Assembly (NCBI GenBank): GCA_027016965.1
Contig: JALURI010000024.1
Span: 1-17,770 of the forward strand
DNA length: 17,770 nt
Reading direction: 5' to 3'
Origin: Geoglobus sp.
Lineage (GTDB): Archaea; Halobacteriota; Archaeoglobi; Archaeoglobales; Archaeoglobaceae
How positions within the stretch are numbered: the stretch's first letter is position 1; every line of letters begins with the position of its first letter. Positions 7,522-14,035 of this stretch are shown here, one piece after another. Both the position numbers and the translations under genes were made by a program. The notes beneath the pieces were generated by a model. It ran no database searches and was not told the DNA's origin. It worked only from the letters and a program-made list of their open reading frames with translations.

Positions 7522-7543
7522 AGTTTTGGAAAACATATTTATT

Positions 7544-8035
7544 ATGGGGTCTGACAGAAATTTAATTGTTGCACTGGCTGTTCTGGCAGCATTTGCTGCA
7601 GGTTTCTTTACCGCCAATGTATTTCATTACGGGTTTGAGAGAGACATGCCATATCAGCAGTACAGGGCTCCGGCTAAGGCTGAATATTCTTCAAATGGAG
7701 AAATGATCTTCATGACAGGAATTAATGACAGAGGAGAGAGAATCCCCTTCACTGCAGGACCACAGTGGCTTTACATGCATGGGGGAGGATGTGCAAGCTG
7801 CCATGGTACTGATGGAAGGGGAGGCATATACCCGATGATGTGTGGGGTCAGAACACCTGATATAAGCTACTCCACCCTTAATGGAACCCATGGGATGGAT
7901 AGGGAGGATATTATAAGAGCCATTACAGGCGGAGTAGGTGATGAAGGGGAGGAACTCAATCCGTGCATGCCAAGATGGCAGATGACTGAGAAGGATGTTA
8001 ATGATGTTGTCGAATATCTCAAGACGCTTAAGTAG
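7544..8035 (+). CDS. Membrane-tethered monohaem cytochrome c
   Basis: Electron-transfer protein outside the membrane (163 residues). Residues 7-28 form an uncleaved signal-anchor helix. Then come an HGGGCASCHG haem-attachment motif (Cys 83, Cys 86, His 87) and a C-terminal region NPCMPRWQMTEKDV, in which Met 142 or Met 147 is the likely second axial ligand. The final DVVEYLKTL helix is typical of class I cytochromes c. Cys 100 and Cys 141 are extra and could form a disulfide. The start at 7544 fits the TATA spacing; a TTG at 7526 would add six residues. It follows the membrane regulator by 41 bp and its end overlaps the convergent methyltransferase by 8 bp. The redox partner is unknown. Confidence 0.87.
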   Translation: MGSDRNLIVALAVLAAFAAGFFTANVFHYGFERDMPYQQYRAPAKAEYSSNGEMIFMTGINDRGERIPFTAGPQWLYMHGGGCASCHGTDGRGGIYPMMCGVRTPDISYSTLNGTHGMDREDIIRAITGGVGDEGEELNPCMPRWQMTEKDVNDVVEYLKTLK

Positions 8036-8645
8036 AAGGTTTTTCAGCGATAACAAGCCTGAAAACGGAAGACATCAGATGTTCATCTCTGACTATTTTA
8101 AATCCGGCTCTTTTGATGCTTTCAATGGTCCTTCTGTTGATTTCTGGACCAAATGCTCTGACAACAGGGTTTAAAGCATCAATGAGCCTGCCCACAATTT
8201 CATTCTCACTTCGCACATGTTCCAGAAAATATGCTCTTCTTCCAGCCCTGAGAACCCTGTAAAGTTCTTTCAAACCATTTTCAGGATTTTCAACCGAACA
8301 GAAAACATAGGTGGAGATAATTCCATCAAAAGACTGATCCCTGAATGGTAAAAACTCAGCATCCCCCAGAACAAAATCAATTTTCTTTTGGAGAGACTCA
8401 GAGCGTTTTACAGCTCTTTTGAGCATTTTTCCGCTAATATCCAATCCAACTGCATGCCATTCTCCATAATAGGGTATGTTTTTTCCGGTTCCAATTCCAA
8501 CTTCAAGAATGTAATTGCCCTCAATATGGTCCATCAGCTTTCTCCTCCACCTTGCAAATGCAAAAACCTCCATTGGAAATTCGAAGAAGTCATAAAACTT
8601 TGCCACCCTCTCGTACCTTTTTCTGTCCTTCCCTGCCTTCATCAT
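8028..8645 (-). CDS. Class I SAM-dependent methyltransferase (UbiE/type 11-like)
   Basis: Small-molecule or lipid methyltransferase of 205 residues with a full class I fold. Motif I is LEVGIGTGKN at 47-56, the acidic SAM-ribose residue is Asp 69 in VGLDISGKML, motif II is GDAEFLPF at 94-101, followed by an ELYRVLRAGRR loop (motif III). The helical N-terminus (RYERVAKFYDFFEFP) resembles quinone and phospholipid methyltransferases, but the substrate cannot be assigned. There is no transmembrane helix. The ATG at 8645 (or 8642) is leaderless, with the shared ATTTAAAT box about 26 bp away. It runs opposite to its neighbours, so it may be regulated with the DUF411 gene through the common promoter. 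Confidence 0.85.
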   Translation of the reverse strand: MMKAGKDRKRYERVAKFYDFFEFPMEVFAFARWRRKLMDHIEGNYILEVGIGTGKNIPYYGEWHAVGLDISGKMLKRAVKRSESLQKKIDFVLGDAEFLPFRDQSFDGIISTYVFCSVENPENGLKELYRVLRAGRRAYFLEHVRSENEIVGRLIDALNPVVRAFGPEINRRTIESIKRAGFKIVRDEHLMSSVFRLVIAEKPST

Positions 8646-8666
8646 GTTTTACATTTAGTGAAAAAG

Positions 8667-8674
8667 ATTTAAAT
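8667..8674. promoter_or_regulatory. Shared palindromic TATA box between divergent leaderless genes
   Basis: The perfect palindrome ATTTAAAT (centre 8670.5) lies 25.5 bp from the minus-strand ATG (8645) and 26.5 bp from the plus-strand ATG (8697). No Shine-Dalgarno sequence precedes either start. The plus direction has a purine-rich GAAAAAG (BRE-like) just upstream, and the minus direction has a weaker one. Confidence 0.6.
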
Positions 8675-8696
8675 ACCTACCTGATTCTTGATATTT

Positions 8697-9185
8697 ATGA
8701 GAAAACTGATTTATGGGACAGTGGTTCTTGGTCTGCTGACAGGAATGTTTCTGGTGCTTGCCTATTACGGGGAACCTGATCAGGAGAATGGAGGCATGGT
8801 TGCTGAAACCAAACTGTCATCCAAGGATATTACAGTCTACAAAGGCAAATACTGCGGATGCTGTGATCTGTATGTCCAGTACTTGGAAGGGAGAGGTTAC
8901 AATGTAAGTGTGGTTGTTGTTGAAAACATCAGGACAGAGCATGACAGATTCGACATCCCGAAAGATAAGTCAAGCTGCCACATTTCAGTAACAGATGACT
9001 ACTTCGTGGTAGGACATGTTCCTGTAGAGGCAATTGATAAGCTTTTGACAGATAAACCAGATATAAAGGGTATATCTCTACCTGAAATGCCATCCGGATC
9101 ACCAGGGATGCCAGGGTCCAAGAAAGGTCCGTTTGTGATCTACTATCTCGGGGAAGATGGCTGGAACGTGTTCATGAAGCTATAG
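8697..9185 (+). CDS. DUF411 metal-binding family protein, membrane-anchored
   Basis: DUF411 family member of 162 residues. This family is often found with copper-handling genes in bacteria. An N-terminal helix (about 4-23) exports and anchors the protein. The domain shows the family cysteines YCGCC at 52-56, the SSCHISV segment (Cys 94, His 95), VVGHVPVEAIDKLL at 104-117 and LPEMPSGSPGMPG at 128-140 with two Met. These Cys, His and Met residues could bind Cu(I). The ATG at 8697 fits the TATA spacing; a TTG at 8688 is less likely. It starts a three-gene plus-strand set whose other two members also carry conserved His or Cys motifs. Metal specificity is inferred from family context. Confidence 0.85.
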   Translation: MRKLIYGTVVLGLLTGMFLVLAYYGEPDQENGGMVAETKLSSKDITVYKGKYCGCCDLYVQYLEGRGYNVSVVVVENIRTEHDRFDIPKDKSSCHISVTDDYFVVGHVPVEAIDKLLTDKPDIKGISLPEMPSGSPGMPGSKKGPFVIYYLGEDGWNVFMKL

Positions 9186-9195
9186 ACAGAAAAAC

Positions 9196-9203
9196 TTATA
9201 TAT
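9196..9203 (+). promoter_or_regulatory. TATA box for the THS/HH protein gene
   Basis: TTATATAT is centred about 26 bp before the ATG at 9226 and is preceded by an A-rich stretch. It supports a separate leaderless transcript for the second gene of the set, in addition to read-through from the DUF411 promoter. Confidence 0.5.
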
Positions 9204-9225
9204 TATTTTGCATCTGATGAAAAAT

Positions 9226-9660
9226 ATGGAAGTAAAAAAACTTTCACTGGTGTTTATTGTAATCGGCATTGCTTTGGTTGGTTTCATCTTTAAAGATAAG
9301 GCTTTCAGTAAGGAGTTCAGCGAGGAAGAGCTCACAAAAATCAGTCAGGGTAATGTACAGGTCACAGTAGTATTCCTCAATCCAAAAAATCCAGATCTCA
9401 CAAAACCCACATTCTACATAAGACTCGATACCCATTCTGGGGACCTGTATACATACGACATGCAGAAATCAGTAACTCTTGAGGTTGCCGGCAAAAAATT
9501 CAGCCCTGTCACATGGAAGGAAGATGAAAAGTCATGGGGACACCACAGATACGGTTTTATGGAATTTCCTGAAGAAGCACTTGAGGAGATAAACAGAGAA
9601 ATGAATTTCAGACTCATAATAAACATTGACGGAGATAGAGTACTCGAGTGGAAAGCATGA
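9226..9660 (+). CDS. Membrane-anchored extracytoplasmic protein with Thr-His-Ser and His-His motifs
   Basis: 144-residue protein with an N-terminal membrane helix (about 6-23) and a single beta-rich extracytoplasmic domain. Its notable segments are VTVVFLNPKNP at 46-56, RLDTHSGDLYTYD at 66-78 and WGHHRYGFMEFP at 104-115. I recall similar segments (a THS-x-DL turn and a G-HH-x-G-x-x-x-FP turn) in uncharacterised bacterial secreted proteins, but I cannot name the family with certainty. The clustered His residues could form a metal site. The start at 9226 fits the TATA spacing; ATG 9217 would add three residues. The stop overlaps the next gene's ATG. Co-occurrence with DUF411 suggests metal handling. 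Confidence 0.72.
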   Translation: MEVKKLSLVFIVIGIALVGFIFKDKAFSKEFSEEELTKISQGNVQVTVVFLNPKNPDLTKPTFYIRLDTHSGDLYTYDMQKSVTLEVAGKKFSPVTWKEDEKSWGHHRYGFMEFPEEALEEINREMNFRLIINIDGDRVLEWKA

Positions 9661-10190
9661 TGGATAAAAGAGTCGTATATGGCACTCTTGCCTCCTCAAT
9701 CCTCATTCTTTTTTATGTTACCATCAACTACATCTCAGGAGGGATGGATGCTGTTTACTGGAATCTCAGGAATTATTTGGCCTATATTGTCATCATTGAC
9801 ACTGGATTTGGATTGCAAATTGCTCTTTTCACCCACATCAGATCATTTGGTCAGAAATGCAATGCAGTTGCAAGCACATCCGTCACAGGCGGAAGCATGG
9901 TTGCGTGCTGTCTGCATCACGTAACTGATTTCATCCCCTTTCTTGGAGTTGGAGCAGGACTTTTTCTGTCTCAGCTCACTGAGATCTTTTTCATGATAGG
10001 CGCCGCATCGAGCATTGTTGGTGTTGCCTGGATGCTTTCAATTATCCAGAGACACAAAATGTATCAAGATAAAGGCATGATTTCTGGAATAATGAAAGTG
10101 AACTATTCTTCCCTCAGGGATGCACTCATAGTTATCTCAGCGATAATCATATTCTGGAAATATCTCTCAGAACCTGCCATACTTTTCTGA
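9657..10190 (+). CDS. Small polytopic membrane protein with CCxHH motif
   Basis: 177-residue membrane protein with about five hydrophobic helices (roughly 9-27, 39-60, 79-104, 108-131, 155-170). The striking feature is TGGSMVACCLHHVTDFIP at 77-94, which places Cys 84, Cys 85, His 87, His 88 and Asp 91 together at the start of a helix; His 60 and Cys 68 lie close before it. Such a Cys/His cluster in a membrane suggests metal or thiol transfer, but no transport family is recognised. The ATG at 9657 overlaps the previous TGA (ATGA), so translation is coupled. An ATG at 9660 is the alternative. It ends the DUF411 set and is followed after 26 bp by a convergent helicase gene. Confidence 0.75.
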   Translation: MMDKRVVYGTLASSILILFYVTINYISGGMDAVYWNLRNYLAYIVIIDTGFGLQIALFTHIRSFGQKCNAVASTSVTGGSMVACCLHHVTDFIPFLGVGAGLFLSQLTEIFFMIGAASSIVGVAWMLSIIQRHKMYQDKGMISGIMKVNYSSLRDALIVISAIIIFWKYLSEPAILF

Positions 10191-10210
10191 TCTTTTGCTC
10201 AATTAGATCA
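10188..10210. terminator. Small inverted repeat between convergent gene ends
   Basis: TGATCT and AGATCA form a 6-bp perfect stem around an 11-nt A+T-rich loop, spanning the stop of the membrane-protein gene and the gap to the convergent helicase gene. It could help termination in either direction. The stem is weak and no long T-tract follows, so support is thin. Confidence 0.22.
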
Positions 10211-10216
10211 GGTAAA

Positions 10217-12502
10217 TTATGGATAGTAGGTAAAATCCCTGACCTCCTGGAAGACGGATATGTCTGATTCTCTTTTTCTACCATTCATTACTTTTTTCAG
10301 GATGTCCATAGCACCAATTCTGTTCAGTGGCTGGTTGTTATTCCCGCACTGGTAGCTGTATGTGCACCTCGGACACCCATCAACCCTTTTGCAATCACAG
10401 TTTTCAAGAACTGCAAGAGAAATATGAAGTGCCCTGTCAATTCTGTCATACAAAAGCTTACTCATACCATTCCCTCCTTCTACCCCATCGTAGATAAATA
10501 TGTACCCATCCGGTGTTGAAATACCGCCTATTACGCTGCTCCCCCCTCCTGTGATTGCATCGCTCGTCTCTATGAGTGTATGTTCGAAAGCATGGAAAGA
10601 GCCTGCATAGAAGTCATCATAATCCTCTTTGTCCGGATAAGGAGCGGAAAAAACAAAACCTCTTGTTCTGAATGAGTATGAAACTGGTTTTCTGAGATAT
10701 TCAATTTCAATTCTTTCTTTGTCAAATAAATGCCTCAAAACGCATCCGCTAACAATGTATGTCATGACCATTTCGCAGTAATGAAAATTCAACGGGGAGG
10801 ATCTTGAATCAATAACTCTGGTAATTTTTGGTAGAGTTGAGTATAGTGGCGATGACATCCATTTTTTATCAAATATTTCAACGAAAGCAGTCATTTTTTC
10901 AAGATCGAGCTCTCTGACGATCCATCTCTTTCTGTTATGGAGTAAAATAGCTCCGGGATGGAGTTCTCTGATGGCTACAGGCATCGCCCTTTCTCCAATT
11001 ACCTTTCCTTCACTCACAATTTTAATCCTTTTTCCAGTTCCTCTCATGCTGAGATCAGAACTTACAGAACCGGCAATGTAAATGTCTCCGGTATCAATAA
11101 GAATGCCATCCTTAACCATTTTCTCAGCATGTTCCTTTTCAACCTCATCTTTCATCAGGGGCTTTTCCAAAGCCATTGAGTGCAGATGATGTGCAAAAAC
11201 GATCTCATTATTTCTTTCGGCATAGCAGAACATCTTTTCCCGGTAGTATTCTTCCGGATTTTTTCTATAGTACTCTCCAATGGCGTTATCGTCTCTGAGT
11301 ATCAGAATTCCCAGCCCTTTTTTAAGTCTTCTCCCAGCCCTTCCGGATCTTTGAATAAAAACAGGATACGGGACGAGCTCACTCACAACACAGTCCACAT
11401 CTCCTATGTCTATGCCGAGCTCAAGAGTTGATGTTGAGGCAAGAACATTCACATCTCCATTTCGAAACATCTTTTCAACTTTTTCCCTGATCCTTTTTGG
11501 AAATCCAGCCTTGTGTACAGGACATTTAATACCTCTTGTCTCCAGTATCCATGCGACGGTCTCAACAAATCTGTAGCTGTTTCCGAAAATCAGAGTTTTT
11601 CTATCTTTCAACCTTGCCACTATGTCCTGTATAACTCTGTAAGGATCACCATACACAATCATAAGGCTCAGATGAGTGTTTCTTTCATCTGCTCTGACCA
11701 CAGCAAAATCCCTGTCAAACAGCAGCTTTCCAAATTCTTCCGGATTGTTAACTGTTGCTGAAGATGCGACGATTTGTGGATGGGTAAACCTTTCAATTCT
11801 TCTTATAAGCCAGTGAATGTTTGATCCAAAAAATCCTGTATAAGAATGGAGCTCATCGAAAACGATTATCTCAACCTGACTCATGAATTCCCTGAATTCC
11901 GGAGATTTTCTCAAATGGTAATCTATCATATCCGGATTTGTGAGAATTATGTCTGTCTCACCTCTGAAGACCGTTATTCTGTCGATGATGTCAGAATCTC
12001 CATCGAATTTCACCACTCTGGCACTCTTAAAGGCTGCATAGTATCTTATCTTCTCAAGCTGATCCTTTGTCAGGGCTTTTGTCGGATAGATTATCACTGC
12101 TTTTTTATCAGACGAAATCTTCTCGAGAACTGGAATCAGAAAAGCTTCTGTTTTCCCCATTCCTGTTGGTGCAGTTATTATTGTATCCTTTCCAGACATT
12201 ATCAGATCGATCGACTCTTTCTGAAACTGATAAACATGGTTTATTCCTCTGACTTTCAGAGCTTTTTTCAGCTCTGAAGATATTTTCAGAGAATCAACCT
12301 CAACATCAGGATTCCGGGATTCCCCTATTTCCCTGTAGTCAATTATTTCGTAATCACCTTCAAAAATTAATCTCAGACTTTCATCTTTGCAGTGCTTTTC
12401 ATAAATCTCAAGGTTTCTCTTGGCGGTACTCTTTTTATTGCATATGCATCTGTTCCTTATTCTTCTGCATTTCTTACAGAAAAATTCATCGGCATCTATC
12501 AC
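10217..12502 (-). CDS. DEAD/DEAH-box helicase with DUF1998-type C-terminus (MrfA/YprA-like)
   Basis: Superfamily 2 DNA helicase of 761 residues, probably for DNA repair. B. subtilis MrfA (YprA), with the same layout, repairs mitomycin damage. Order: an N-terminal Cys knuckle (Cys 9, 12, 19, 21), Walker A TAPTGMGKTEAF, the TNPDMIDY motif, motif II VFDELHSY, motif III SSATVNNPEEF, TLELGIDIGDVD (V) and QRSGRAGRR (VI), then a C-terminal region with a late Cys cluster (702, 704, 710, 713, 719) matching the MrfA metal site. The GTG at 12502 is the only upstream start before the Cys knuckle, and a TATA-like box 26 bp away fits leaderless translation. It is divergent from rfcL, which fits a genome-maintenance role. 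Lhr is a more distant alternative. Confidence 0.88.
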   Translation of the reverse strand: MIDADEFFCKKCRRIRNRCICNKKSTAKRNLEIYEKHCKDESLRLIFEGDYEIIDYREIGESRNPDVEVDSLKISSELKKALKVRGINHVYQFQKESIDLIMSGKDTIITAPTGMGKTEAFLIPVLEKISSDKKAVIIYPTKALTKDQLEKIRYYAAFKSARVVKFDGDSDIIDRITVFRGETDIILTNPDMIDYHLRKSPEFREFMSQVEIIVFDELHSYTGFFGSNIHWLIRRIERFTHPQIVASSATVNNPEEFGKLLFDRDFAVVRADERNTHLSLMIVYGDPYRVIQDIVARLKDRKTLIFGNSYRFVETVAWILETRGIKCPVHKAGFPKRIREKVEKMFRNGDVNVLASTSTLELGIDIGDVDCVVSELVPYPVFIQRSGRAGRRLKKGLGILILRDDNAIGEYYRKNPEEYYREKMFCYAERNNEIVFAHHLHSMALEKPLMKDEVEKEHAEKMVKDGILIDTGDIYIAGSVSSDLSMRGTGKRIKIVSEGKVIGERAMPVAIRELHPGAILLHNRKRWIVRELDLEKMTAFVEIFDKKWMSSPLYSTLPKITRVIDSRSSPLNFHYCEMVMTYIVSGCVLRHLFDKERIEIEYLRKPVSYSFRTRGFVFSAPYPDKEDYDDFYAGSFHAFEHTLIETSDAITGGGSSVIGGISTPDGYIFIYDGVEGGNGMSKLLYDRIDRALHISLAVLENCDCKRVDGCPRCTYSYQCGNNNQPLNRIGAMDILKKVMNGRKRESDISVFQEVRDFTYYP

Positions 12503-12524
12503 CGCGTTATTTACGGTATTGTGG

Positions 12525-12532
12525 TTTAATTT
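12525..12532 (-). promoter_or_regulatory. TATA-like box for the helicase gene
   Basis: On the minus strand this reads AATTAAAC, centred about 26 bp before the GTG at 12502. It is separate from the plus-strand box for rfcL. Confidence 0.4.
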
Positions 12533-12558
12533 TGTTGTGGCTGCTGTGAAGGAAATGA

Positions 12559-12566
12559 TTATTATA
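12559..12566 (+). promoter_or_regulatory. TATA box for rfcL
   Basis: TTATTATA is centred about 27 bp before the ATG at 12590, after a purine-rich GGAAATGA. No ribosome site precedes the ATG, so a leaderless rfcL transcript is likely. Confidence 0.48.
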
Positions 12567-12589
12567 CCTCGTTCATAACTTTAATCTGA

Positions 12590-14035
12590 ATGCTCTGGGT
12601 TGAAAAGTACCGTCCTCAAACCCTTGATGAGGTTGTCGCAGATAAGCCGGTAATTCAGAAAATTACTGTGTGGGCTGAGAAGTGGAAAGAAGGAGCTAGG
12701 CAGAAGCCTTTACTGCTTGCAGGACCTCCCGGAGTTGGAAAAACCTCCTTAGCTTTGGCTCTTGCAAACACAATGGAATGGGAGGTTGTTGAGCTCAATG
12801 CAAGTGATCAGAGAAGCTGGAATATAATTAACAGAATAGTTGGTGAAGGTGCATTTAATGAAACCATAAGCGATAAGGGGGAGTTTCTATCATCAAGAGC
12901 AGGGAGACTCAAGCTGATAATACTCGATGAAGTTGACAATGTCCACAGAAAAGAGGATGCAGGTGGAGAAAGTGCTCTTTTGAGGATAGTGAAGAAAAAC
13001 CCTCCTCAGCCTATGATTCTCATTGCCAATGATCCATATAGTCTTTCAGCAGAGATGAGAAGGGAAGTAGAGATGATCAGTTTCAGGAGACTGAACAAAA
13101 ATCAGATTGCTAAGGCTCTTGAAAGAATATGCAGAAAGGAGGGGATAAGGTGTGACAAAGAGGTATTAAGACTTATTGCAGAGAATTCAGGTGGGGATCT
13201 CAGAGCGGCAATAAATGATCTTCAGGCAATTGCTGAGGGGAAAGAGATACTTAATCTTGAAGACATGGTGGCTGGAAAGAGGATACACGAGCCGGATATC
13301 TTCAGATTTCTGCAAAAGATTTTCAAAACCAAAGTTCCACCCCATGGGGAGGCGATGCTGCTGGATGAGAGTCCAGAGGATCTGATAATGTGGATTGAAG
13401 AGAATCTGCCGTTAGAGTATGACGGTGAAACGCTTTACAGAGCATACAATCTTGTTTCAAAAGCAGACGTCTTCCTTGGAAGGGTTAGAAGAAGGCAGTT
13501 TTACAGACTATGGAAATACTCTACGTATCTCATGACCACCGGAGTGCAGAGTGTCAGAAATGAGCAGAAAAGGGGGTTCACAAAATATCGATCTCCTTCA
13601 GTTTGGAGAAAATTAATGTATACAAGAAGGAAAAGAAATATGATGAAGCAAATTCTTAAAAAGATAGGGAAATACTGCCATATGTCATCGAGGAAGGCAA
13701 TGGAACAGTACTTTATTGTTAGATACCTCCTTGAAAATCTTGACATTGGAAAATCTTCCATGATTTCTGCATTCTATGAATTCAGCGGAGATGAGCTTGA
13801 ATTCATGGTTGGTGAGAAAAAAGCACAGGAGATAGTGGGCTTTGTCGAAAAACACAGGCTTCACAGAATTGAGGACGAAACATTTCCCACAGCCTACACA
13901 AAAGCAGGTACTATACACAATTCTGAAAAAATCTTGGATGAAGTATCAGAAGAAAGTGAAAAAAAGGAGGTTGGAAAAGAACATGAGAAAAAGCAAAAAA
14001 CTCTCACTCTCGACGCTTTCTTTGGAGATGATTGA
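12590..14035 (+). CDS. rfcL: Replication factor C large subunit
   Basis: Large subunit of the archaeal clamp loader that opens PCNA at primer ends (481 residues). It starts LWVEKYRPQTLDEVV, the RFC box. Walker A is GPPGVGKT at 45-52, Walker B LIILDEVDN at 109-117, sensor 1 lies in ILIANDPYSL, and GGDLRAAINDLQ is sensor 2. A helical collar domain follows, then a highly charged Lys/Glu linker (about 445-470). The extreme C-terminus TLTLDAFFGDD is a PCNA-interacting (PIP-like) box with Thr at the usual Gln position. The small subunit gene is not in this window. The last 8 bp overlap the preferred truD start, and the Lys/Glu linker contains a possible ribosome site for truD. Confidence 0.95.
   Translation: MLWVEKYRPQTLDEVVADKPVIQKITVWAEKWKEGARQKPLLLAGPPGVGKTSLALALANTMEWEVVELNASDQRSWNIINRIVGEGAFNETISDKGEFLSSRAGRLKLIILDEVDNVHRKEDAGGESALLRIVKKNPPQPMILIANDPYSLSAEMRREVEMISFRRLNKNQIAKALERICRKEGIRCDKEVLRLIAENSGGDLRAAINDLQAIAEGKEILNLEDMVAGKRIHEPDIFRFLQKIFKTKVPPHGEAMLLDESPEDLIMWIEENLPLEYDGETLYRAYNLVSKADVFLGRVRRRQFYRLWKYSTYLMTTGVQSVRNEQKRGFTKYRSPSVWRKLMYTRRKRNMMKQILKKIGKYCHMSSRKAMEQYFIVRYLLENLDIGKSSMISAFYEFSGDELEFMVGEKKAQEIVGFVEKHRLHRIEDETFPTAYTKAGTIHNSEKILDEVSEESEKKEVGKEHEKKQKTLTLDAFFGDD

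Noticed and set aside
7526..7543. TTG start for the cytochrome c
   Set aside because: It lies only about 9 bp from the TATA-like box, so it would precede the expected transcript start. ATG 7544 fits.
11846..12277. Plus-strand open frame of 143 codons inside the helicase gene
   Set aside because: It lies opposite conserved helicase motifs and its product has no recognisable features.
13842..13982. Long upstream extension of the truD frame
   Set aside because: It lies inside the conserved C-terminal part of rfcL, and the product is not TruD-like before about 14028.
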